64,000 bases of DNA from NCBI GenBank assembly GCA_021789895.1, contig JAJYIU010000006.1, forward strand, positions 62,001 to 126,000, written 5' to 3'. Every line of letters begins with the position of its first letter. Position 1 is the first letter of the stretch. A program made the translations under genes and the position numbers. This stretch comes from Acidobacteriota bacterium. GTDB taxonomy: Bacteria; Acidobacteriota; Terriglobia; Terriglobales; SCQP01. The notes under the pieces are model-generated. The model ran no database searches and had not been told where the DNA came from. It worked only from the letters and a program-made list of their open reading frames with translations. Shown piece after piece: positions 25,236 to 32,423 of the stretch.

Positions 25236-25736
25236 ATGCTTGCGCTGCCGACCGCGCTGGCCGATTTCGACTCCGACTCGCCCGAGGCCACGCTGGCCTA
25301 CGGGCGGCGGCTGGCGCGGGCGCTGCCGCGCCGGTGCCTGATCCTGCTGTGCGGCGATTTAGGAGCGGGCAAGACGATGCTGGCCAAGGGCCTGGCGGAA
25401 GGGCTGGGCGTGGCCGCCGCGGCGGAAGTGGGCAGCCCGACCTATACCTTGATCCACGAATACGCCAGCGGCGAGCAGGATTTCTATCACATCGATCTTT
25501 ACCGCCTGGCGACGCCGCGCGATCTGGCATCGCTGGGGTTGGAAGACCTGCTGCGGCCGCGCGCCCGGCCGGCGATGGTGGCGGTGGAATGGGGCGAGAA
25601 GCTGCTCGAGCTGGGCGCGGCGCCCGGGCTCGAGATTTTCACGGTCGAGTTGCAGGCGGCGGGCGGCGACCGGCGGACGATTCGCGCCCGGGCCCTGCCG
25701 GGGGTGGAATCGGCTGAAAACCAAGGCGGCGGTTGA
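25236..25736 (+). CDS. tsaE: tRNA threonylcarbamoyladenosine ATPase TsaE
   Basis: A 166-residue P-loop ATPase needed to make t6A37 in ANN-decoding tRNAs, working with TsaB and TsaD. It has the Walker A motif in CGDLGAGKTMLAKG (Gly40-Thr47), the conserved SPTYTLIHEY, HIDLYRL and the late VEWGEK motif that places an essential Trp. The ATG at 25236 gives the normal length. Confidence 0.95.
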   Translation: MLALPTALADFDSDSPEATLAYGRRLARALPRRCLILLCGDLGAGKTMLAKGLAEGLGVAAAAEVGSPTYTLIHEYASGEQDFYHIDLYRLATPRDLASLGLEDLLRPRARPAMVAVEWGEKLLELGAAPGLEIFTVELQAAGGDRRTIRARALPGVESAENQGGG

Positions 25737-25738
25737 TC

Positions 25739-26059
25739 TCACGCCACCTTGGACAACACTTTCGCGGCCAGACCCAGAGTGCGTCCGATCGTTTCGCTCG
25801 TCTTCCACATGGCTTTTCCACCCGCGGCGCTGGAGACGGCAATCGTACGGACCGACACCCTGGCGGCTGCCGGCGCCGATTTCAACGCCATCCAAGCAGT
25901 GCGAGGATGCAAGAGCGTAAATGTTCCCGGAGCGATGGCGGCAATCGTCCAGCCCAGCTTGCGATGCCCGCTGGCGACGAGGGCAATGCCCGCGCCCAAA
26001 CTGCTGCCAATGATGAGATTTTCCCAAGTGCGTTGCATGCGTTTTGCTCGTTTTGACAT
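25739..26059 (-). CDS. Small hypothetical protein, possible membrane-associated
   Basis: A 106-residue protein, if begun at MSKRAKRMQ (ATG 26059-26057). It has a basic start, a hydrophobic segment (about 15-32, LIIGSSLGAGIALVASG), a second (about 37-52) and a helical C-terminus with repeated Ala and Lys. The family is not recognised. A longer frame of 125 residues beginning at 26116 has a non-protein-like leader. The gene runs toward tsaE and its stop is 2 bp from the tsaE stop, so the two converge. Conservation in related genomes would settle whether it is a gene. Confidence 0.5.
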   Translation of the reverse strand: MSKRAKRMQRTWENLIIGSSLGAGIALVASGHRKLGWTIAAIAPGTFTLLHPRTAWMALKSAPAAARVSVRTIAVSSAAGGKAMWKTSETIGRTLGLAAKVLSKVA

Positions 26060-26288
26060 GTTGGCCGAACCGCCCTCCAACCCTGCCGGTCTGACGGAAA
26101 CACCGGACCAGCGCATCGCTTCCGGCCGCGCAGCGCCCGGCCCTCCCGCCTATTTTCTGGAACCGGATTCGGACAGTTGACTCTCTGCTCAGATGAATTT
26201 CCAAGCTGATGCCGATGCCTGTAAAAGTTGCATTGCGTGCCGCGGGGGTGGACAGAAGCGCCAGGAAAAGTGGAGAATCGAATCCACC

Positions 26289-27113
26289 ATGGTGAAATCG
26301 CGGTTGCGCGCGGCCGGGCCAGCCCTGGCCCTGCTGTGCATCATTTTTTTGACGGCGCCCGGCATGCACGCAGCGCCTGCCGCGGTCCCTGCCGGCAAGC
26401 TCAAGCTCAACGGCTACGTCAACGACTTTGCCGGCGTGCTCACGCCCGCGCGGCGGGCATCGCTGGCGGAAGCCGCCGGCGAGCTGGACCGCGGCATGGG
26501 CGTGCAGGTGGCGCTGGTCACCGTCGCCACCACGGGCGAGGATAGCGCGTTCGATTACGCCTTTCGGGTGGCGCAAAACAACGGCGTCGGCTACAAGGGC
26601 CGCGATACGGGGCTGCTGATCCTGCTGGCGACCCAGGACCATAAATTTTCCGCGCAAGTCGGCTATGGGCTGGAGCCGTATATCACCGACGCCGACATCA
26701 TGTCGTGGCTGCGGGCGCAGCGCACCGCGCTGCGCGCCGGCCATTACGGCGCGGCGCTGGCGGCCGTGCTGGACAACGCCAGCCAGACACTGGCGGCGCG
26801 GATGCACGGCGCCAAGCCGGGCCGCCTGAACCGGGGCGCGGCGGCCCGCCATGCCGGCGGGAGCCCGTACGCGGGGCTGGGGATACTGGGGTTTATCGTT
26901 TTGATGATTTTGTTGTCGCTGCTTTTCGGCAGCGGCCCGTTCGGCTGGCTGTTTTTCCTGCTGAGCTTCTGGGGCGGCGGCTTTGGCGGCGGCGGCGGGT
27001 TTGGCGGATTCGGCGGGGGCTTCGGCGGCGGCGGGGGTGGATTCGGCGGCGGGGGATTTGGCGGCTTTGGCGGCGGCAGCTTCGGCGGCGGCGGCGGCAG
27101 CGGAAGCTGGTGA
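26289..27113 (+). CDS. TPM-domain membrane protein (YgcG-like)
   Basis: A 274-residue protein with a signal peptide (about 5-30), a TPM_phosphatase domain (LNGYVNDFAGVLTPARRASL, VQVALVTVATTGED, LLILLATQDHKFSAQVGYG), a membrane helix (about 195-215), and a glycine-rich C-terminal tail that ends in GGSGSW. The TPM domain is predicted to face the periplasm. YgcG-like proteins often sit with LemA, as here (LemA at 27924). The ATG at 26289 begins the signal peptide; an upstream in-frame ATG (26193) yields a non-signal leader. Confidence 0.88.
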   Translation: MVKSRLRAAGPALALLCIIFLTAPGMHAAPAAVPAGKLKLNGYVNDFAGVLTPARRASLAEAAGELDRGMGVQVALVTVATTGEDSAFDYAFRVAQNNGVGYKGRDTGLLILLATQDHKFSAQVGYGLEPYITDADIMSWLRAQRTALRAGHYGAALAAVLDNASQTLAARMHGAKPGRLNRGAAARHAGGSPYAGLGILGFIVLMILLSLLFGSGPFGWLFFLLSFWGGGFGGGGGFGGFGGGFGGGGGGFGGGGFGGFGGGSFGGGGGSGSW

Positions 27114-27137
27114 GCGCCGGCAATACGAGGAGAGCAG

Positions 27138-27869
27138 ATGGGGAAAAAAGACAAACAGGAAGACATCGCGCGCGTCACCGCCATGGTGCAGTCGGCGCTG
27201 GGCGCGCATTTGGAATCGTTGATCCTTTACGGCTCGGTGGTGCAGGGAATCACCGATGGCCAATTCAGCGATGTCAACCTGCTCTGCGTAGTGGACGAGA
27301 TCAGCGCGGAGCGCCTCGAAACCCTCGCGCCGGCCCTGGCCTGGTGGGCGCGGCAGAAATATCCGCCCATGGTTTTGCTTAGCCGGGATGAACAGCGCGA
27401 TTCCAGCGATGTCTTTCCGCTGGAGTACCTGGACATCATGCATCAGCGGCGGGTACTGGCCGGCCGGGACTGCTTTGCCGACGTACCCAGGCACCCCCAA
27501 CTGCACCGCCTGCAGGTCGAACACGACCTGCGGACGCAGTTGATTCGACTGCGCGGCGCCTATGCCCTGGCGCAGGACGATGCGGGCAAGCTGGAACAAT
27601 TGCTGCTGCAATCCCTGGTCACGTTTCTGGTGCTCTTCCGCCATGCGTTGCTGGTGGTGGGCGAGCCGCTGGTGCTGCAGCTCGAACCGATCATCGCGGC
27701 CGCGGCCGCCAGGTTCAACTTCGATCCGGGGCCCTGGCGCCGGCTGCTCGACGCCCGCATGAATTCGCAGCGGCTGCCGAAGGACGAAGTCAAGCGCATG
27801 TTTTTCAGTTACCTGCACGACATACAGGCGGTCGAACGGGCACTGGAGCGGCATGGCAAGCAGAGCTAG
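27138..27869 (+). CDS. Nucleotidyltransferase-like protein with a degenerate site
   Basis: A 243-residue protein with an N-terminal nucleotidyltransferase fold: LYGSVVQG (Gly32, Ser33) and SDVNLL (Asp45, Asn47), where active members usually have Asp-x-Asp. The rest is helical (HDLRTQLIRLRGAYALAQDD; LLLQSLVTFLVLFRHALLV) with a substrate-domain look. The replacement of the second carboxylate by Asn suggests an inactive or altered enzyme. It lies between a TPM protein (24 bp) and LemA (54 bp) on the same strand. I know no function for this arrangement. Confidence 0.75.
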   Translation: MGKKDKQEDIARVTAMVQSALGAHLESLILYGSVVQGITDGQFSDVNLLCVVDEISAERLETLAPALAWWARQKYPPMVLLSRDEQRDSSDVFPLEYLDIMHQRRVLAGRDCFADVPRHPQLHRLQVEHDLRTQLIRLRGAYALAQDDAGKLEQLLLQSLVTFLVLFRHALLVVGEPLVLQLEPIIAAAAARFNFDPGPWRRLLDARMNSQRLPKDEVKRMFFSYLHDIQAVERALERHGKQS

Positions 27870-27923
27870 CCGGGCGAATGGGAGCGTGCCAGGGAACGGT
27901 TTCGGCCGGCAAGGGGCAAGGGT

Positions 27924-28568
27924 ATGATGAAAGCTATGTCCACACTCATGAATCCGCAGCGTCCGCACCTTCGCCGCCAGGCCGGCGCGGTGCGCGGCTG
28001 GGTCATCGCGTTGATCGTAGTTGGCGTCCTGATTCTGATCCTGATCAGTTCCTACACCAGCGGCTACAACCGCATAGTGGCGCTGCACGAGCGGGTGAAG
28101 CAGCAGTGGGCGCAGGTGGACGTGGTGATACAGCGCCGCGCCGACCTGATTCCCAACCTGGTGGCGACGGTGCGCGGCTTTGCGGCGCACGAGACCAAGG
28201 TGATTGGGGAAATCACCTCCGCCCGCGCCGCCCTGGCCGGAGCGCAAAACCGGTCCCAAACCATCGCCGCCAACAATCAATTGGATGGCGCCCTCAGCCG
28301 CCTGTTGGTGGTGGTGGAAAATTACCCTAACTTAAAGAGCAACAGCAACTTCCTGGCGCTGCAAGACGAGCTGACCGGCACCGAAAACCGGATTGCGGTC
28401 GAGCGCCATCGCTACAATACCGACATACAGGCCTACAACACCTACATCACGCAATTTCCCAACAACATCATCGCAGGCATGTCCGGCTTCCATTACGATT
28501 CCAATTACTTCAATGCCAGCCCGGCGGAGCGCGCCGCCCCGCCCAAGGTCAAATTCGGCAATCCATAA
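27924..28568 (+). CDS. LemA family protein
   Basis: A 214-residue protein with a short cytoplasmic N-terminus, a transmembrane helix (about 25-45) and the LemA helical domain: YNRIVALHERVKQQWAQVDV, IQRRADLIPNLVATVRGFA, LKSNSNFLALQDELTGTENR, IAVERHRYNTDIQAYNTYI. LemA proteins are membrane-anchored coiled helices of poorly known function, common beside TPM proteins. The ATG at 27924 has a strong AAGGGGCAAGGG upstream; ATGs at 27927 and 27936 are alternatives. Confidence 0.94.
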   Translation: MMKAMSTLMNPQRPHLRRQAGAVRGWVIALIVVGVLILILISSYTSGYNRIVALHERVKQQWAQVDVVIQRRADLIPNLVATVRGFAAHETKVIGEITSARAALAGAQNRSQTIAANNQLDGALSRLLVVVENYPNLKSNSNFLALQDELTGTENRIAVERHRYNTDIQAYNTYITQFPNNIIAGMSGFHYDSNYFNASPAERAAPPKVKFGNP

Positions 28569-28625
28569 CGCATCGCCGCAACTTTTTGGCGGGCCAGGGG
28601 TTTAAGGACTGGTGCGAGGGGTCCC

Positions 28626-29249
28626 GTGGTGATCGAGGATCGGCTAACGGGAAGGCTGAAGCTGTCTGCGGACGTCCTGGATGCGGACGCGGAGCAGATG
28701 CTGCGTTTCCAGGCGGGCGACGAAACCGCCTTCGAAATCCTGGTGCAGCGTTATCGCCGCCCCTTGTCCGGCTATATGGACCGCATGCTGCAAAACAGCC
28801 CGGTAAGCGATGAACTGACGCAGGAAGCCTTCCTGCGCGTCTATTTGTCGCGGCGGCGCTATCGCCCCACGGCGCGGTTTTCCACCTGGCTGTACCGCAT
28901 CGCCACCCGGCTGGCGCTGAATTACCTGCGCGATCACCGCCATGAGCGCCGCCAGCTTTCGCTCGATCAGCCCAGCCCGGTGACTGAGCGCCCGCCGGAA
29001 GCCGCCAGCCCGGCCCCGGGGCAGGAGGGCGAGATGCTGGCCGACGAGCGCTGCCGCCGCATACGCCGTTCGGTGGCCGCCCTGCCCGAGCGCCAGCGGA
29101 CGGCGGTCATCCTGCACAAGTACCAGGAAATGGATTACCGCGCAATCGGCGAGACATTACAGATTTCAGTGAATGCGACCAAGTCGCTGCTGTTCCGCGC
29201 CTACGAAACGTTACGGCGGGAATTGCGCGATCTGGAGGAAGCGAGATAG
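28626..29249 (+). CDS. ECF-family RNA polymerase sigma factor
   Basis: A 207-residue ECF sigma factor. Region 2: FEILVQRYRRPLSGYMDRML, LTQEAFLRVYLSRRRY and FSTWLYRIATRLALNYLRDH; region 4: LPERQRTAVILHKYQEMDYR, AIGETLQISVNATKSLLFRA. The start is GTG 28626 with GAGGGG upstream. The GCAACTT at 28578-28584 looks like an ECF -35, but no matching -10 is seen. A zf-HC2 anti-sigma gene follows 4 bp after the stop, so the pair is a second sigma/anti-sigma module, transcribed after LemA. Confidence 0.93.
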   Translation: MVIEDRLTGRLKLSADVLDADAEQMLRFQAGDETAFEILVQRYRRPLSGYMDRMLQNSPVSDELTQEAFLRVYLSRRRYRPTARFSTWLYRIATRLALNYLRDHRHERRQLSLDQPSPVTERPPEAASPAPGQEGEMLADERCRRIRRSVAALPERQRTAVILHKYQEMDYRAIGETLQISVNATKSLLFRAYETLRRELRDLEEAR

Positions 29250-29253
29250 TCTT

Positions 29254-29730
29254 ATGCGCTGCCAGCAAGTCCGACGCGCATGGCTGGAGCCGGAACTCTC
29301 CGCCAAAGCACGGCGGCATATGCAGGCTTGTCCGGCGTGCCAGCGGGAATGGGAATTGAACCGGCGGCTGAACGAAGCGTTCAGCGGCTGGGAAGTAGAG
29401 CGGCCGCTGCCGGCGGAATGGGACCGCAGGCTGCAGCAACGGATTGCCACTGCCCGCACCGGTTGGCGCGGCTGGCTGGAAAGCTGGCGCTGGCGGCCCC
29501 ATCCGCAGCCGCTGCGGCTGGCCGCCGGCGCGCTGCTTTTATTGCTGGTGGCCGGCGCGGGGCTGTATGTGCGCCCGCGCTGGTTTTCACCCCGCGCAGT
29601 CAAACCCGCTTCCACCGGCATCGTGCGCGATCTGCAAGCCTTGAACCAGAACCAGGAAATTCTGCAATGCCCGTTATTCGCCGGCCACGGGGCGGGCGAT
29701 CTCGCGAATGGCGCGGAGAACATGAACTGA
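29254..29730 (+). CDS. zf-HC2 anti-sigma factor
   Basis: A 158-residue protein. The N-terminal zinc motif is H-x3-C-x2-C (His22, Cys26, Cys29 in RRHMQACPAC). One transmembrane helix lies at about 88-107, with a short periplasmic tail that has no recognised domain. It is the cognate anti-sigma factor of the preceding ECF gene by position. The ATG at 29254 is preferred to an upstream in-frame ATG at 29173 that lies inside the sigma gene. The next gene begins at the last base of its stop codon (TGATG). Confidence 0.85.
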   Translation: MRCQQVRRAWLEPELSAKARRHMQACPACQREWELNRRLNEAFSGWEVERPLPAEWDRRLQQRIATARTGWRGWLESWRWRPHPQPLRLAAGALLLLLVAGAGLYVRPRWFSPRAVKPASTGIVRDLQALNQNQEILQCPLFAGHGAGDLANGAENMN

Positions 29731-30404
29731 TGCGGATCAAAGCCCAACCGGCTGCTCCCGCGCGCCGATGGCGCCCGCCCCTGGCGGCCCTGGGACGCCG
29801 AACCGGTTTCGTGCTCGTCTTGCTTGCCGGGGCAGGGATGATACCGGCGAGCGGAACGGTGCGAGCGGCGGCGTGGGGATTCCAGCGGGCGCGCTTCGGG
29901 CAGCGGATACCGCCGCCGCCGCGGATGCGGCCGGCGCCGCGGCCCTGGCGCCAGCCGCGGATGCAGCCGCCGCGGGCCGGCCGCGCGGGAGTATGGGGCA
30001 ATGCGCTGGCCCGGCTGATGCAGTATCCGCCGCAGGAGCGGATTCGCCGGCTGCGCCGCAACCCGGCTTTCCGGCGCCTGCCGGCGCGGCGCCGGCGCCA
30101 GATGATCCAGCGGCTGCGCCGCTTCAACGCCCTGCCGCCGGCGCAGCAGCGCCGCATGCTGCAGCGGTTGCGCTGGCTGGGCCGGTTGACGCCGGCGCAG
30201 CGGAATAAGGCGCTGCAACTGGCGCGGCAGTTCCAGCAACTGCCGCCGCAGCGGCGGCGGTTGCTGGCGGGCGCCTACCAGCGCCTGCTGCGCATGCCGC
30301 CGGGGCAGCGCCGGCAGGTGTTTCAGAAGCCCTGGTTCCAGTGCCGTTTCACGCCACAGGAGCGCAAACTGCTGCGGCAACGGCTGGCGCTTCCAAACGA
30401 ATAA
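29730..30404 (+). CDS. DUF3106-like secreted Arg/Pro-rich protein
   Basis: A 224-residue very basic protein with an N-terminal hydrophobic segment (about 23-45) that reads as a signal peptide, a Pro/Arg-rich region (54-85) and a chain of short helical repeats with the pattern LP-P-R-R-x-L-x-R-L (e.g. FNALPPAQQRRMLQRLRWLG, LTPAQRNKALQLARQFQQL). This is the repeat style of DUF3106. It is translationally coupled to the anti-sigma gene (TGATG). Such proteins are found after ECF/anti-sigma genes in Acidobacteria and may be the sensor or target of the system. The function is unknown. Confidence 0.75.
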   Translation: MRIKAQPAAPARRWRPPLAALGRRTGFVLVLLAGAGMIPASGTVRAAAWGFQRARFGQRIPPPPRMRPAPRPWRQPRMQPPRAGRAGVWGNALARLMQYPPQERIRRLRRNPAFRRLPARRRRQMIQRLRRFNALPPAQQRRMLQRLRWLGRLTPAQRNKALQLARQFQQLPPQRRRLLAGAYQRLLRMPPGQRRQVFQKPWFQCRFTPQERKLLRQRLALPNE

Positions 30405-30918
30405 GCGTTCGCCGTTCCGCCGCGGCGCGCGGCGCAAAGGCCGAGGGCAGCCGGCGCCAGCGCACGAATTGGGCATAATCGGCATCGGGCGCGGCGCGGA
30501 AGATGCGGCAATCGCAGGCGGCTTCGCGCCCGGCCGGCGCCGCCAGCGGCAGGCGGTCGGCCAGGGACGAGATCAATCCCGCCGCTTCCAGGCTGTCCAG
30601 CACCGCCGGCAGCAGGCTTTCGCGCAACACGCATTCGATTTGCGCCACCGCAAAGTGCCGCAAGCGGCCGTCGGCATAAAGGCGGGTAATGCCGGCGCGG
30701 GAATGCAATTGCGGCGGGGCGGCAATTGGAAATCGCGCCAGCAGGCGAATCGCCGCCTGCGCCTGGAAAGGCTCGACCACCAGGGCCAGGCAAATCATTC
30801 TGGGCACCGGTTGAGGCTCAGGCGGGGGCGCGGAACCGGACTGGATTTGCGAACCGCGGGCAGATTCCAGTTGCAAAAGAGGGCGACAGCCGGGGAGGGC
30901 TGAGGTGGGTTGCGGCAT
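30349..30918 (-). CDS. Hypothetical protein overlapping the DUF3106 gene
   Basis: A 189-residue protein of unrecognised family. The start at ATG 30918 has a good GGAGAAGAAG site upstream; a longer frame to 30963 is possible. The N-terminus is Pro-rich; the middle (MICLALVVEPFQAQAAIRLL; ITRLYADGRLRHFAVAQIEC) looks like a folded alpha/beta domain. Its 3' end overlaps the last 56 bp of the DUF3106 gene tail to tail, which is unusual for this otherwise well-spaced region. Coding status is moderately supported by the ribosome site and composition. Confidence 0.6.
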   Translation of the reverse strand: MPQPTSALPGCRPLLQLESARGSQIQSGSAPPPEPQPVPRMICLALVVEPFQAQAAIRLLARFPIAAPPQLHSRAGITRLYADGRLRHFAVAQIECVLRESLLPAVLDSLEAAGLISSLADRLPLAAPAGREAACDCRIFRAAPDADYAQFVRWRRLPSAFAPRAAAERRTLIRLEAPAVAAAVCAPVA

Positions 30919-31241
30919 GTTCTTCTTCTCCTTCCGCGCCGGGCGCGGCGAAAGCTCCGTCATCGTGCCGCGGGCGGAAGGAAAAATCCGCGCACGGCGA
31001 ACGCGAACAGAGATTTCTGCCGCGATCCTGGGCCGACGGCGGGGTAAAAAATAAAACCCGCCGAAGGCGGGTTAGGAGGGAAGAAAGCCTGTCCGCCTTT
31101 AGCACTTTTTTTAACGTGGTTGCAAGTAGCGACCCCGCCGGGCGGGGAACTAAATCAGTCCACGAAAGCGGATTTGCCGCTTCAAGAGCACTCTAGCGAA
31201 AAACACGGCCGGGGGCAAGGGAAAAATAATTGCCAACGTTA
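30919..31241. other. 323-bp region with a terminator
   Basis: The region lies between the start of the hypothetical gene at 30918 (minus) and the 3' end of the FtsX-type permease gene (minus). It has an intrinsic terminator at 31045-31073, described separately. Nothing else of note is seen; the segment 31100-31220 is not coding and may hold the long 3' leader of the permease operon. Confidence 0.6.
31045..31073 (-). terminator. Intrinsic terminator of the lnt-prfB-iron permease operon
   Basis: On the minus strand an AACCCGCC/GGCGGGTT stem with a TTC loop is followed by a T-rich run (TTATTTTTTA). It lies 169 bp after the stop of the second FtsX-type permease and ends that operon. Confidence 0.85.
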
Positions 31242-32423
31242 TCACTCGCCGCGGAGAATGCCGGCGGGATGGGTTTTTACGATGGCGCCGAAGGGGACGA
31301 CCGCGGCCAGGGCGGAAAGCGATAGGCTGGCGGCGAGGCTGAGCAGCAAAGTGACCGCGCCGGGCCAGAGGGCGACGTGGAAGACGGCTTCGGCGATGGC
31401 CAGCGCAATCAGCGAGCCGAGCAGATAGCCGGCCAGGCCGCCGGCCGCGCCCAGCCAGAGATGCTCGTAGAGGAAGACCAGCAGGATTTCGCGATTGCCG
31501 GCGCCGAGCGCCTTGAAGACGCCGATTTCACGCCGCCGTTCCAGCGCCTGGCCGGCCAGGGCCGCGGCCACGCACAGCGCCAGGGTGAGCAGGATGAAAA
31601 CGATCGAGGCGAACAGCATGCCGCGGGTGCGGAGCACGATACGGCCTTCGTTGACTGCAATCTGGCGCACGTAATGCAGCTCGGCCCGGGGCAGGGCGCC
31701 GGCAAGGCGAGCGCGCGCCTGCCGGATTTGCACTTGCGAAGCGGGCGCCTGGGCCAGCAGGGTGGTGAAGCCGCCGAGGCCGGTCAGGACGCGCGCCGCA
31801 TCCAGCGGCAGAAACGCCTGATTATCGGCCGAATCGCCCGAATGGACGATGGCGGCGATTTGAAACCCGGCGTGCCGCCGGCCATATTCCAGGCGCAGGC
31901 GAGCGCCCAGCTTGAGGCCGAGCTGCCGGGCGGCCTGGCTGCCCAGCCAGGCGGGATTCGCGGGCGGGGCGGCGCCGGACGGCAGACGATCCACGCGCCA
32001 GTAGGCGTTCATACGGCGGAGGGCGGAGAGCCGCGCGCCCGCGATCACGATGGCATGGCTTTGGCCGCGGACATCGCGTGCGCTGCCGATGGCGTAGAGC
32101 ACTCCGGCCAGGCGCACCGAAGCGCCGACGGCGGCGCGCGCGGCCGCGAGCTGGGCGTCGGCGAAGCCGGCGCCGGCGGCGGGAGTGGCGATCAGGTTGG
32201 CGCCATAGATGCGGAATTCGCGGCGGATGTCGCGCTGCACGCCGCGGTACAAGCCCGCCAGGGCGGCCACCAGCATGGCGGCGGTGGTCAGCGCCAGCAG
32301 CGAATTCAGCAGGCGCAGCTTGCGCCGCCAAAGCGACGACCAGGAAATGCGCGGCAGATTGAAGACGCCGGCGGCGGCGGCATGCGGGCGGGAAGGCGCG
32401 GAGGCTGGCGGGGCCGCGGTCAC
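31242..32423 (-). CDS. FtsX-type ABC permease (second of the iron operon)
   Basis: A 393-residue MacB/FtsX-family permease with an N-terminal membrane helix (about 37-60), a large extracytoplasmic MacB-core region (about 65-260) and three further helices in the C-terminal part, ending in GAIVKTHPAGILRGE. The IGVFKALGAGNREILL motif is the coupling helix that normally docks an ABC ATPase. The gene overlaps the first permease by 4 bp (ATGA). In Campylobacter, an FTR1/P19/DUF2318 iron system is followed by two such permeases, an ABC ATPase and thioredoxin-like proteins; here the ATPase is not next. Confidence 0.85.
   Translation of the reverse strand: MTAAPPASAPSRPHAAAAGVFNLPRISWSSLWRRKLRLLNSLLALTTAAMLVAALAGLYRGVQRDIRREFRIYGANLIATPAAGAGFADAQLAAARAAVGASVRLAGVLYAIGSARDVRGQSHAIVIAGARLSALRRMNAYWRVDRLPSGAAPPANPAWLGSQAARQLGLKLGARLRLEYGRRHAGFQIAAIVHSGDSADNQAFLPLDAARVLTGLGGFTTLLAQAPASQVQIRQARARLAGALPRAELHYVRQIAVNEGRIVLRTRGMLFASIVFILLTLALCVAAALAGQALERRREIGVFKALGAGNREILLVFLYEHLWLGAAGGLAGYLLGSLIALAIAEAVFHVALWPGAVTLLLSLAASLSLSALAAVVPFGAIVKTHPAGILRGE

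Noticed and set aside
25359-28280. A long minus-strand open frame across tsaE, TPM, nucleotidyltransferase and LemA genes
   Set aside because: It crosses four well-identified plus-strand genes and has no recognisable domain; it is a GC shadow.
28578-28606. ECF promoter before the second sigma gene
   Set aside because: GCAACTT resembles a -35 but no GTC-type -10 lies 16 bp downstream.
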